Below are positions 43,925 to 54,660 of a DNA stretch of 64,000 bases, piece by piece. Position 1 is the first letter of the stretch; every line of letters starts with the position of its first letter. Source of the stretch: Euborellia annulipes (lineage: Eukaryota > Arthropoda > Insecta > Dermaptera > Anisolabididae); contig JAKCPI010000872.1 of the NCBI GenBank assembly GCA_023213315.1, forward strand, positions 372,001 to 436,000, in the 5' to 3' direction. The translations under genes were made by a program, and so were the position numbers. Below the pieces are notes generated by a model, which saw only the letters and a program-made list of their open reading frames with translations, was not told where the DNA came from and made no database searches.

Positions 43925-44410
43925 CCATAAAATATTTCTAAATAGAAGAAATAGTCCAACTTCTGGAAAGTTTCGCAAGAGTTAGCAGGGAGTACGGACT
44001 GGTTCTCAACAAGAAAAAGACCAAACTGATGATAGACAGGGCAAACAACAAGCCGGACACCAAACAACTAGCTGATTGAGTCCCGTGGGCGGCTTGCCGA
44101 ACCAATAAATCCATTTTAGAGGAAGTTCACGCGGACCGGCGTCTTTCTAAGGTGTTACTCGAGAGGGTCTTTAAATACCTCGGCCACCTTACTCGCTCAG
44201 ACTCCGGCTTAGAGAAGATCATCATGCAGGGTAATGTGGAAAGCAAAAGAAAAAGGCAAGATGGGCGGATCAAATATAGACCCAACTTGGCACAACACTT
44301 AATGATGCTACAACGATGGCCAGGAGCAGATCACGCTGGTGGGCTGCAGTTGCAACAACTGGGGCTTTGAGAGCATGGAAGAAATGAGGATCACGGCTCC
44401 TCTGAAAAGA
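43925..44410 (+). pseudogene. Non-LTR RT C-terminal fragment (RTE/Ingi-like)
   Basis: Plus-strand segments read LESFARVSREYGLVLNKKKT.KLMIDR (end of the RT palm), then, after a stop, LLERVFKYLGHLTRSDSGLE and MQGNVESKRKRQDGR, then, frameshifted, RSRWWAAVATTGALRAWKK. The YLG...G and M.GNV..KR..GR blocks are typical of the thumb/C-terminus of RTE-like RTs. It may belong to the same element as 41060-41845, with the middle replaced by later insertions. There are no intact catalytic residues. Confidence 0.82.
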
Positions 44411-44570
44411 GCAATACGACTTTGAAGAAAGATGACATATTGGTATTTCCGTAAGAAAGTTATAATGTACTCGACTTCTGCATTCAAGACATTGAAGGAG
44501 AGCGGAGGGGAAGAGATGTAACGTTTCGTAACACTATGAGGGACATGAACCAAACTAGATCTTCTTCTTC

Positions 44571-45655
44571 TCAAGGCGCCTTCTCGTTTCGGAGGTTGGC
44601 GATCCACATAGCGAGCATAGTTTTTGAAACGGCTGCCCGGAATATCTCTGTCGAAGTGCAGCCGAACCATTTTCGTAGGTCCTTCAGCCAGGAATTCTTG
44701 CGTCTGCCGACCGATCTTTTCCCTTGTATTTTGCCTTCAATTATTATTCTCAGAATCTCGTATCTCTCTCCTCGCATAATATGGCCTAGATATAGAGCCT
44801 TCCTTTCTTTGACCTTGTAAATAAGCTCGCGCTCTTTGGTCATTCGTTTGAGAACCTCGATGTTGGTGACCTTCTGAATCCAAGATATACGGAGTATTCT
44901 GCGATATAGATAAAATTCGAAGGCCTCTATTCTCTTTTCCAGCGTAGAGTTAAATGTCCAGGCCTCGCACCCGTACAGAAGCACTGGAAAGACATAACAC
45001 CTTAGCATTCGTATTTTCAGGTCGAGGCTTATTCCTGATCTAATAAAGAACTGTTTCATGTTTGTGAAAGTTTTTCTTGCCTGTTCTATTCTAGATCTTA
45101 TTTCGATGTTGATGTCACAACTCTCATTAATTATGGTACTAAGTACTTGATTGAGTTAGTATGTTCTATTTTTTTGCCCTTTACTATTAGGTCCATAGTT
45201 ATGTGTTTTTTTGAAAAGATCATTACTTTGGTTTTATTTGGATTTATGCTTAATCCATAGCTTTCACTAAACTGGACAATCCTGTCGAGCAGATGTTGTA
45301 ATTCTTTTGGGCAGCTTGCTAAGATCACTGTGTCGTCGGCATATTTTATGTTGTTAATATCATGACCGTTGACTCTAACTCCACCCGATGTTTCTTCCAA
45401 TGCCTCCCTGAATATGGTTTCAGAATAAAGATTAAACAGGAGTGACGATAAGACGCAACCCTGTCTAACTCCCCTCATGAAGTCTATAGGTTCCGATGTT
45501 GTATTTTGTATTCTGATTTCCCCAGACTGATTCCAGTAGAGATTAGCGATAAATTGTAGGTCTCTTCTATCCACTCCTGTGTCCTTTAAGATCTTTATCA
45601 TTTTTTCGTGATTTACGCAGTCGAATTCTTTGCGGTAAACTAGGTCTACTGTATG
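44571..45655 (-). pseudogene. Non-LTR RT with intact YADD, split by a frame break
   Basis: The minus strand from 45655 reads VDLVYRKEFDCVNHEK (motif A, F.D), then GVRQGCVLSSLLFNLYSE (motif B), IKYADDTVILA (motif C, YADD intact), YGLSINPNKTKVMIFSK, then a frame break near 45100. The second frame reads MLRCYVFPVLLYGCEAWTFN and RRKNSWLKDLRKWFG, ending NLRNEKAP. It is the palm, thumb and C-terminus of an RTE/Ingi-like RT. Everything upstream of motif A, including the endonuclease, is missing. It is oriented opposite to the 43925 fragment and lies 160 bp away. Confidence 0.9.
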
Positions 45656-46063
45656 TAAATTTCATTTCAAAAGTATGTTAGCATTCCAATTTGGCTGATA
45701 TCTCCTTCTCTTCGTTATAATCAGATCACAGCCACAACTTTCAGCAAAAAATATGTTAGAGTCAGTGATTGAAGTTGGGATAAAAAAAATCCTCAGATGT
45801 TATGATAATTGAATTGTAATTAAAAAGAGAAATACTTTTCACTATAAATTATTTGCTACTTATTTCTGATTAATTAAATTTTTTTATGGGTGAGTAAAAA
45901 GTTTGTTTCATACTTTTCCAAATGTTACGAAACGCTGCTCCTTTGCGCGCAGTTGAGCTCGTAAGGAAGTCACATACATGAAACTTCAACAAAATTTTCT
46001 TTCTTGCGAAATTACGTCAGCTGAAAACACGAAAAAAGCGGATCTCGACTCAACACATTTATA

Positions 46064-46525
46064 GAGTGGAATCCCGAATTCGTAGCCCGATTATTCGTTT
46101 CTCTGACTGATTCGTACAAACATGCAGGTCCCAGAAAAAATCCCAATAACTGGTATAAAAACAATACATTTCAGTCCCCTCGGTAATTCGTGTTATTTTT
46201 ATGCTCGGGGTCATTTAAAACGTCTTATAATTCGTATTTCCAGCTTAAAAAGCTCATTAATTCGTACTGTTTTTAAGAAGGGGGAAGGAGAGAGACAAGT
46301 TTTTTTCGTTAATTTCCAATCTTTTCACTCAAAGGAAATGAGGAAAGGAGAGGGGGAAACTGAGCTTCTCTTACATTTTTACTTTTTTTCTTTCCTTCCA
46401 ACATTACAGTCTTCGCATTAATATTTTAATTTTTTTTTTAAATTTTGTACTCCTGATAATTGGTATTCTCTATAATTCGTAGCGACGGTCCGCCCCGTAA
46501 GATACGATTTATTGGGATTCTACTG
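46064..46525. mobile_element. pogo/Tc1-type MITE, 462 bp, TA target
   Basis: Flanked by TA on both sides; left GAGTGGAATCCCGAATTCGTA and right complement CAGTAGAATCCCAATAAATC. ATTCGTA words repeat throughout. The 99-codon frame at 46122 is a shadow. Confidence 0.7.
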
Positions 46526-47764
46526 TACCTCGAATTTCAGTTGATAATCCAAAATTTAATAAATAGTATACTCATTGAAAATTACTTAAACAGATCTGAA
46601 CAATTTCTATTTGTGAATGTGAATTTTGCGAAGTTTCACTGTAATATGAATTAATGTTTTTTTTTATTCAACTTACAGTATGTCCATCTAGAAAAATTCA
46701 TCTTGTTTTAAAAGGGAAAATAAAACAAATTTTTTATAAAGCAATGAACAGATTTATGTTTAGACAAGTAAAAGCTCGCTTTCTCAATGCTTTTATAAAT
46801 ATTAATATATTTTAAGATAAAATAAATATTGTAACAAAAAAATGATCTAAATGAAAGATGAATTTGACTTGGAGGGGGGGGGGGGGGAGGGGGAATTTAT
46901 TCAAATCCCAGGTGGCTCATGTTTTTTCCCCTTCTTATCTCTCTTAGACGTCTTTCATTTTCCCCTATTAGTTGTTGCAAATGAATGTTCAAATAAATCA
47001 CCTCTACGTTTCCATCTATGATATGTTAGCCTAATAAACAACTATAAAAAAAAAAAAAAAATTTTCTCTATTTTATATTTATTTATTTAGTTTTTCCGCG
47101 AACCATTTTTCACGAGGCAGCGGCAATCATTGATTTAGGCCGCATTTGGCCAGAACCAAAGGGCAACAACATTTTAAGAGCCCCAGCTAGTATTTTACCC
47201 GAAATTGACAATATCATTTCGAATTGCGTTTCTCTCAGTGTAAACATTTATCAACATTTTGTTGTGGATTGTAAACCACAATTGGGTTTTTCAAATGAAA
47301 AATTGTGGTTTACAATAATAAACTAAGGGCATTAGTTTGGACAATTTGACCTACCACCCAACACCCCCTCCCAACACGCACACACACACACACTACTGAT
47401 ACCACCTATAGTTGGAATATTGGATCGATTTAGAAAACCGCTAATTCATTATAGGAATGTTTCGGAATTTTTTGGAAGAGGTAAAATTTATTAAAAAAAA
47501 AAAAAAAAAAATATCAATTATTACTTTCTCTTATTTTTGTATTGAAATAATTATTACTTTTTGATTATGAAAAATTTAAGAACTTTCGGCGAAATATTTT
47601 TGAAACAAAATCAAAAGAACTTGACTCTACTTCATCCCCTTAACGCCAACAATCACACATTTACATTCACACGCTTTTATATAAAATTAAATAGAATTTT
47701 TAGGAGTTTTACAATGGGACCCTACGGATAATGGGTCACCGATTTTTTTTATTTTTACTTTCTC
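46526..47764. other. AT-rich spacer with a small foldback
   Basis: GAAGTTTCACTGTAA near 46630 may be another pogo end. A foldback GTAAACCACAATTGGG...AATTGTGGTTTAC spans 47269-47315. (CA)n at 47380-47393. No gene is recognised. Confidence 0.5.
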
Positions 47765-48172
47765 TTACCCTGTCTGAAACGATTTTTAGCATGAAGGAAT
47801 TGAGCTACCGGATTGAAATTTTATATTTAAGTTCGGTACCCTCCCGGACACTCAAAATAAGCTTTTGAACAAAATTGGCCAAAAAGTACTAGTACTTTAC
47901 TAATGTACTTTTTCCATTTTTTTTAAATTTGCTCCAACGATTTTTTTAGTTTATTTCAAGCAGTTAACATTTAAAATTCACAGAGCTTATGGAAATTTTG
48001 AATCAATTTTTTAATTTTTTACTTTTTTTACTTACGAAATGTAAGCGGTCAAGTTAACTAAAGTGCTATTGGAAACAATATACCTCTCGACACAAAAAAT
48101 CTGGTGTGACCAGCCAGCACGGTGCACAACTTTCTCTTACCGAAGGGTAAGAGAAAGCTGTTTGCCGTGCTG
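47765..48172 (-). repeat. Hairpin-headed repeat, reverse copy
   Basis: GTACTAGTACTTTACTAATG, then the head ATCTGGTGTGACCAGCCAGC with CTTTCTCTTACC/GGGTAAGAGAAAG folded. The 5' part of the unit is missing on the left. Confidence 0.85.
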
Positions 48173-48191
48173 GAGTTTTATAAGTTATAAG

Positions 48192-48843
48192 TACGGCTCG
48201 GATTTATAGGCACTGAAAATCTTTAAAATAGGCAGGCAACTAAGCACTAAAAATTTTTAAAATAGGCACTTAAAAAGGCATTTATTGTAAAAATAGGCAC
48301 TTAAAAGGCATTATTTAAGAAATAATATAAAAAATTTTAAAAATTGATGTCTTATTTTTGGTAATCTGGTGTGACTGGTCGCACAGCACACAATTTTTTT
48401 TTAATTTCGGTAATTTAAAGGTGCATTCTGTACTTGTTTGCCAGCATATAAATACAAATCAAATTTTTAAGTACTAATTTTTAAAATTTTACATTAAAAA
48501 TAAATTTTTTTCGAAAAAAAGTTTTTTTTTTTCAAATCTCGGGGGAGGGGGTAATTACCCCCTTTACCCCCCCCCCTTGAAATATTTTCTTGATAATTCA
48601 AAAAAATTTTAAATTTAGGCTATGTATAGCTCGTAAAAAATTTAAATTGGCTATTTGAACTTAAAAAAGGCATTTATAGATGAAATAGGCACCAAAACCC
48701 AGAATAGGCCAAAATAGGCATTATAAGCACTAACAAATGCCTCGTATTTTATTCAGAATTTCATGAAACGTATACATATCATATTGGCCTAAATTTTAAG
48801 CCATAAATTAAAAAAAGGCAAATAGGGCGAAATCCGAGCCCTA
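48192..48843. mobile_element. Composite hAT-type MITE, 652 bp, TSD GTTATAAG
   Basis: Left TACGGCTCGGATTTATAGG, right CGAAATCCGAGCCCTA, TSD GTTATAAG at 48184-48191 and 48844-48851. Third copy of the 1304/27952 family. It abuts the Gypsy RT fragment. Confidence 0.95.
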
Positions 48844-48851
48844 GTTATAAG

Positions 48852-49606
48852 TTAGTAGAAAAAGGTATTATTGAAAAAGCTAATGGACCAACAGAGCGGG
48901 TTTACCCAATTGTTGTGGTTGAAAACCCAGAGTATTAGACTACGTTTGTATCCGAGACCATTAAATAAATTTATTATAAGAGAAAGAGTAGAAATGCCAA
49001 CTTTAGAGTCAGTATTTGCAATTATTCTCAAGTGGTGTTGCTGAAGTTGGTTTATTAAAGAGAAAAAAAACGCTATATTTTCAGCAATTTAATTGCTGAA
49101 AATATAGCGTTTTTTTTCTCTTTAGTATTTGCAATGTTAGTAGATGCTAAAGTGTTTACTGTACTAGATGCCAGTAATGCTTTTCATCAGATTAGATTAG
49201 ATGAAGAGAGTAAAAAATTATGTACTTTTACAACTCCTTTTGGAAGATATTCTTATAAACGGAAGTCTTTTGGGATTGCTAGTGCAAGTGAGGTGTTACA
49301 AAAGGCAATGAATGATATAATTGAGAACTTAGATGGGATTTTGGCGTATATGAATGATAGACTAAATTTTGGAAAGAATTTAGAGGAACATAATGAAAGG
49401 CTAGAGAAATTTTTAAAAAGGGCTTAGGAGAATGGTTTAAAACTTAAAATGGGTAAAATGCAATTAGCTTCAAATAAAATTAGCTATCTTGGTCATATAG
49501 TTTCTGATAAAGGAATATACATTGACCCAAAGAAAATTGAAGCTATAAACAATATTCAAGTCCCAACAAATAAAAAAGAGTTGCAAATTTTCTTATGGGA
49601 AGGAGA
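48852..49606 (+). pseudogene. Ty3/Gypsy reverse transcriptase, broken
   Basis: The plus strand reads LVEKGIIEKANGPTERVYP, then a stop after VENPE, a shifted RLRLYPRPLNKFIIRERVEM, then, after a 102-bp insertion, AKVFTVLDASNAFHQIRLDE, TTPFGRYSYKRKSFGIASAS and LAYMNDRLNFGKNLEEHNER. After a TAG at about 49425 it continues with KISYLGHIVSDKGIYIDPKK. These are Ty3/Gypsy RT domains 1-7. The catalytic box is YMND where YXDD is expected, so one aspartate is lost. RNase H and nearly all of integrase are absent; the frame joins integrase C-terminal sequence at 49592. Confidence 0.92.
49022..49123. mobile_element. Foldback insertion, 102 bp, TSD AGTATTTGCAA
   Basis: It sits inside the Gypsy RT between two copies of AGTATTTGCAA (49011-49021 and 49124-49134). 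Its right part is a perfect inverted repeat, 49057-49089 and 49091-49123, with CGCTATATTTTCAGCAATT arms and a one-base centre. Confidence 0.88.
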
Positions 49607-49894
49607 ATAAAGACAAATTTACCAATGCTAGAAACAATGTTCCCTCCTTTTTTCGATAATGAAAACATTTTTGAAGGTTTAAAAGAGAACAAAGAAATTC
49701 AAGAAAAATATTTTAATATAAATTATAAATTATTGTTACGATTAAAGGATTCAGAAAGAGTTTATATGCAGACAAGGAATAGACGTTGGGTTCCAGGAAG
49801 AATAATTAGAAAAGATAAACATCCTAATTCATTCTGGGTACAAGCAGAAAGTGGAGGAATTTATCGAAAAAACAGAAGATTTTTAAATAGATGA
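49592..49894 (+). pseudogene. Ty3/Gypsy integrase C-terminal fragment
   Basis: The frame reads GRRIKTNLPMLETMFPPFFD, NINYKLLLRLKDSERVYMQT and RRWVPGRIIRKDKHPNSFWV, ending YRKNRRFLNR. This corresponds to the end of integrase (RxLRTxLP, then a DxVxVQ..RRWxPGxI region) of Ty3/Gypsy pol. It joins RT sequence (KKELQIFL) directly, so RNase H, the HHCC finger and the DDE core were removed by an internal deletion. A Lys/Arg-rich tail follows to about 50046, then the polypurine tract. Confidence 0.88.
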
Positions 49895-50046
49895 GCCGGT
49901 GGAAAGGAAAAAGAAGAAAAAGGGGAAGAAGAAAAGAAGATGTTAGAAAAGAAAACGAGAAGTGGGAAGAGGTATTAAGTATTAATGATGCAAGAAAGAA
50001 GACGAGAAGAAAAAAAAATAGGATGAGGAAGTTTAGAATTGTTTCT

Positions 50047-50280
50047 AAAGGAGGGGCATGTAATATATACGTGATATATACATTTACATATCAATGTATG
50101 TAAATATATATATACACTGATATGTTATGTTGTCAGGGGTTTTATTTTGTAAAATATATATTTTGTTTTGTATTAGGACTATTAAATAAGATATTCTGTT
50201 AACTCAATCATTGATTGAATTATTAATACTATAACTAGATTATTATAAATTTATATTGAAAAAATTATTTGTTAACTAGC
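50047..50280 (+). mobile_element. Gypsy polypurine tract and start of 3' LTR
   Basis: AAAGGAGGGGCA precedes TGTAATATATACGTGATATA (LTR start about 50059), the usual pol-PPT-LTR order. The 3' LTR end and a 5' LTR were not identified. Confidence 0.6.
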
Positions 50281-50358
50281 ATTTCAATTTTATAAATGTT
50301 AATATAAGAGATGCTGTATAATATACAGTATATATATAGTATGTAGGCCTATATACAA

Positions 50359-52167
50359 TGGGGTGGCCCTTATTTTGGACTTTTTCGCTTTTTTACCTTC
50401 CCACCCCCTAAAAATATGCTATTGGTTAAAAAACATAGAAATATAAAATTTTAGCCCATTTGGAGGTGATTTAGGGGACCCTCACGAGGTGTAAAGTTCA
50501 AAAAATTCCATTTTTTCATATTTTTTCTCTTTGGACACCCCTAATGGTATTTTTACTAACCCTGAATACAATAAACAAATTTTTATAATATTCTATATCT
50601 CTTTACCTTTCCAAAAAGCATTTATGTTTGAAAATCAATTAAATATTATAGGAACCGACTGAATATTCGGTTTCGACCAGTTTCGGCCAAAAATCATGGT
50701 TTCAACCGTAGTTTCGGTTTCGGCCAAAAAGTAGCCGAAACTTTCGGACGACCAAAACCTGAGTCTGAAAAGATGGGATGATGGGATGAGACTCGCATGC
50801 AAAAAAAAAAGTCAAAAAAAAATAAATAAATAAAATGATTTGCACTTGAGGGAGAAAAAAATTTAGTCTCAAAAAAAAAAAAAAAAAAAAAAAGTAAAAT
50901 GATATAAATTTTTTATAGGAAATACAAGTTTCGGTTTCGGTTAAGGTTTCGGCCGAAACTAAGGTTGAGGCCGAATATTCGGTTTCGGTTGAAAATCTTG
51001 TTTCGGTCGGACCCTAAAATATTAACAAAATTATTATCAAAAAGTTAGCAAAGTCATGTTTCAGCCAAATCTATATATAAGAGGTATAAAAATGAAATGG
51101 GAAAAATGTATGTATGTATGTACAGCGAGGGTCAATATTAAGTCCCAACAATGCGTTTTCTACTTGTGATTATTTCAGTGTTTTTATAAGAGAAAATGTA
51201 AATCTTTATTAGAAACTTTTTACCTGGAAAGTATTCCGAAGTTAATGAAATTTGTACAGTTTTTTTTTGTGGTACTCTAGGATGTCTATATTAATTCCTC
51301 GACCTCGAGGACCTTCTGCTAACTTGGAGGGGGCGGGGAGAGCAAAAACCTCAAAAATTTTGTCAATTTTTTAGTTTTTCTCTTATATTTCGTAAACTAA
51401 GCATATTATGTCCACCACAGTTCAATACAAAGCTGCAGAGCATTAAATTTGCTAAAATTTGGTTCATAAAACTAATTTCAAGTTCAAATATTAACCGAGA
51501 TGCGGCCAGTTAAATTTAGACAAAATTTTACATTTCGAGAAAATTTGTCTAGCTTTGACCGGCCGTATCTCGGTTAATATTGGGTCTACAAAATCGTTTT
51601 ATGTACCAAATTTTGGCCAATTTATTGCTCAACAATTTTGTTTTAAGCTATGATGGACAAAATATAATTGAAAAACGTTTTTGAATATTTTGCCCCTTCC
51701 CCCACCCCTTCCCAATTTAGCCCAGGGTCCTCGAGATCGAAAACTTAAATAGACATCCCTAGGCAACTTGTTTTATCGACTCGACTAAAAAGTAGATATG
51801 TAAAAAACTTCAAAATATTTTTATACAATATTTGGTTGAAACGTGACTCTGCTAACTTTTTTGATAATAATTTCGTTAATATTTAATTGATTTTCACACA
51901 TGAATGGTTTTTGTAAAGTTAAAGAGATTTAGAATATTATAAAAATTTGTTTATTGTAATCAGGGTTAGTAAAAATGGTATTAAGGGTGTCCAAAGAGAA
52001 AATAGTATGATAAAATGGAATTTTTTGAAGTTTAGACCTCGTGAGGGTCACCTAAATCACCTCCGAATGGGCTAAAATGTTATATTTTTATTTTTTTCTA
52101 GCAGTCGCATATTTTTAGGGCGTACGACTGTAAAAAATCAAAAAATTTCAAAATAAGGGCCACCCTA
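50359..52167. mobile_element. TIR element, 1.8 kb, about 290-bp TIRs
   Basis: Left TGGGGTGGCCCTTATTTTGGA; right complement TAGGGTGGCCCTTATTTTGAA. The TIR homology continues through CACCTCCAAATGGGC-type words and GGACACCCCTAATGGT to about 50648 and from about 51880. No frame. The 8-bp flanks do not match. Related blocks (AACTTTGGACACTCCTAATA) occur at 9195-9310 and 63600-63650. Confidence 0.8.
50649..51016. mobile_element. hAT-type MITE, 368 bp, TSD AAATATTA
   Basis: Termini TAGGAACCGACTGAA and TTTCGGTCGGACCCTA, with TSD AAATATTA at 50641-50648 and 51017-51024. Many GGTTTCGGCC words. Inserted in the 50359 element at the inner edge of its left TIR. Confidence 0.92.
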
Positions 52168-52191
52168 ATACAGTATACAGCCTATATACAG

Positions 52192-52623
52192 TAGGGTGGC
52201 CACAAAATAAAAAAAATTTTCATTTCTTTCAGCTGAAGCTCTTAAAGTTGCCTGAATAAAATGAAAATGGCAAAGTTTTAGCTAAAGTGGATAACGTTAA
52301 TCAGTGCCTCATCGAGGTAAAAATTTTAAAAAGTACCATTTTTTTACTTCATAAAATAAAATAAATGAAAACCAAGTGTCATAAAAAGCTGATTCTTGTC
52401 TCATTTTATAGCAAATTTAATTCTCTTGAAGTTTTATTATAACCATTTATTTGTTAAAAGCTATAGATTAAATGATACTTACTATTTAGCATTTCGGGTT
52501 TGGTTTAAAACCTCAAAATTGCCTTTCTGAAAAATATGTGGAAAATCACAATAGAACTAATTTATTTTTGGCAACTTTTAGGAGGTTCTTCAGAAAGAAA
52601 TGAAATTTTTTGTGGCCACCCTA
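52192..52623. mobile_element. hAT-type MITE, 432 bp, TSD ATATACAG
   Basis: Left TAGGGTGGCCACAAAATAAA; right TTTTTTGTGGCCACCCTA. TSD ATATACAG at 52184-52191 and 52624-52631. It shares TAGGGTGGCC with the 50359 element 25 bp away but differs inside. Confidence 0.95.
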
Positions 52624-52631
52624 ATATACAG

Positions 52632-53870
52632 ATATAGAATTGAAATAGAAATAAAGTCGCCAACAAGCATCGAAACAGCGACTCCTCCTTTAGGAGACTG
52701 GCGGTATGTGCTTTACTACCAGACACTTTTGACATATATCAAAATTATCTCAATTTATAGAACTCGGAATTCTTCAAAATCGATTTTCTCGAATGCTTTT
52801 AGAAGTGCATCGTAATGCTTTAGGAAATTGATGTCCAGATCTTCAAACCCTATGATTTAACCCGTAGTGTTCCCTTGTTAGTAAAAAATTAATTTTTAGA
52901 AATTTTTTTAGGAGTTGAGCGGTATTTTTCTAATTGAGACTGCTTATGTGAATTGGGTACAAATCCCGAGCATGTGCCATATTTAAAATGTTTGCTTGCA
53001 TCAAAGAAAAGTCAAACTTTGAAGAACGATCTTCCCATGTCAGACGTTAAATTTTGGTGGCAAGAAGGATAAACGAGGATACAAAACACGTTCCAATTTT
53101 GAACCAATCTTTGCTTGTCTCATCGCAAAGCCGAATTTAGAACTAAGAGCTTCCAACATTTGCTTTGGAATATTTGTCAGTGAAGTTGAACTCGTCGATC
53201 AGGTTTTAATAATCAAATAAAACATACGACACACCGTGTTGTAGAAAAAACGCCTTAAATAATTGCCAAATCATTTGTCTTAATGTTGAATTCAACGTTT
53301 AAAACTTCAATTATTACTTCTAGCTCAACCTTGAGTAAATTTCAAATGTTATTAAGAAAGAAAAAAGTTTTACTATAATGTATTAACTTTCAATAGAATT
53401 ATTAAAGAAATATTGATTTATTCAATTTCTATTGAAAAGACAAAACTTTACATCTATTGAATCCATCTTAAATATTGATTTTTACTTATTTTAAATTAAA
53501 ACTTACGTTTCATTGGCCGAGATTTTAGATACCTAGATATAAAACAAATAAAAGGATAACTAAATTTTATTTAAATATTCAATTTATTATAATATTTTTA
53601 GATATATTGATCGGGCATCAATTTGATATGCTATGCGGCAGCTGGGAGTATCGAATTATAATTTAAGAATACACTAAACCCTTGATTTAGCGGACTAAAA
53701 GGGATACATAGCAAGTTGGTTAAAATCAATGTAAAGAGAGAGAAAATTTTATATTGGCTATTTTTTTTTTTTTATATAGGATTTATATTTAAAAAATTTA
53801 ATATAAAATATAAGCAATTAGAGAATAACTAAGGACGTAGAAAAAAAGCACTAGCGAATTTAGAAAATTT
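52632..53870. other. Spacer with possible decayed coding on the minus strand
   Basis: A minus-strand stretch of about 53170-53050 reads IPKQMLEALSSKFGFAMRQA then KIGSKLERVLYPRLSFLPPK before a stop. Shifted frames nearby read SLMQANILNMAHARDLYPIH. The family is not recognised. Confidence 0.3.
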
Positions 53871-53874
53871 TCAA

Positions 53875-53960
53875 AAACTTTCGATTACCGAAGGTAAAAG
53901 CAAGTTGTGAAATGTGCTGTCACACAGTTTTCGTGTCGACCTATATTTAGTTTTGAGTGT
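53875..53960 (+). repeat. Hairpin-headed repeat, decayed head
   Basis: CTTTCGATTACCGAAGGTAA, then TGTGCTGTCACACAGTTTTC and GTGTCGACCTATATTTAGTT match the head of the family. Further blocks continue at 54655-54800 (GTAAAGTAATAGTAC) after a SINE insertion. Confidence 0.65.
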
Positions 53961-54089
53961 AATCCATTTAAAATTTACAATTAAAAATAGGAAAATATAA
54001 ATTAATATATAATATTTTGTTTTCATGCCTAAAATTTATTTAATTCTACCTTTCCTATCAAGTACAAAAAAGAATATACATTTTAAAGA

Positions 54090-54660
54090 AGGAAGCAATT
54101 GGCTAAGCCGTGTAAGCTGCGGATTGTGGATCTTAAAGGGAAACAACTCGGGTTCGAGTCCAGCTTGCAGCAAATAATTCAACATTGCCGAGGTCTCCTA
54201 TTAAGGTAGGAAAGTGGGAGAAAATCTCACCCCACAGGCAGAAAGAGCCCAATTTGAGATCAATGGTGTCATTTCAACTTTTACTTGGGGGGGGGGCAAA
54301 CATTTTTTTTCTTAAAATTTACTTACAAATAGGTACTCAAATTTGACCAAAAGATAATTAATTTAATTAATTATTTAATTTTGTTGCTTTTGTATACTCA
54401 AAGATATGTTTTGAAAGAATTTATTTAGAATAATACAAAATTTTATAATTTAAAATCCTGGGCTGGTCGAATTGAAGATTAAAAGTATATAAAAATCAAA
54501 GCCATTGGGGGGGGGGGGCAAATGCCCCCGTGCCCCCCAAATGACGCTACTGTTTGAGATGGCCTTAAATGGGGATGACTTGACTTGGATATCTCGGGAC
54601 CTGCAGAGTGGTGTGAGCCGAGTTGGAAAGGAGCAGGTCCTCATGAAGTCCATCCATATA
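54090..54660 (+). mobile_element. tRNA-derived SINE family D, split by a MITE
   Basis: Box A TGGCTAAGCCGTG at 54100-54112, box B GGTTCGAGTCC at 54151-54161. The body GGGAGAAAATCTCACCCCAC is interrupted at 54261-54552 and resumes TTTGAGATGGCCTTAAATGG to TGAAGTCCATCC. Confidence 0.75.
54261..54552. mobile_element. hAT-type MITE, 292 bp, TSD TTTGAGAT
   Basis: Termini CAATGGTGTCATTT and AAATGACGCTACTG, with a perfect TSD TTTGAGAT at 54253-54260 and 54553-54560. Same family as 38709; both have TTTTTTTTCTTAAAATTTAC inside and G-runs near the ends. Confidence 0.95.

Noticed and set aside
44152..44820. Opposite-strand frames at the RT fragments (120 and 94 codons)
   Set aside because: Antisense shadows of the RTE-like RT pieces on the other strand.
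46122..46421. 99-codon frame
   Set aside because: Lies inside a TA-flanked MITE with repeated ATTCGTA words.
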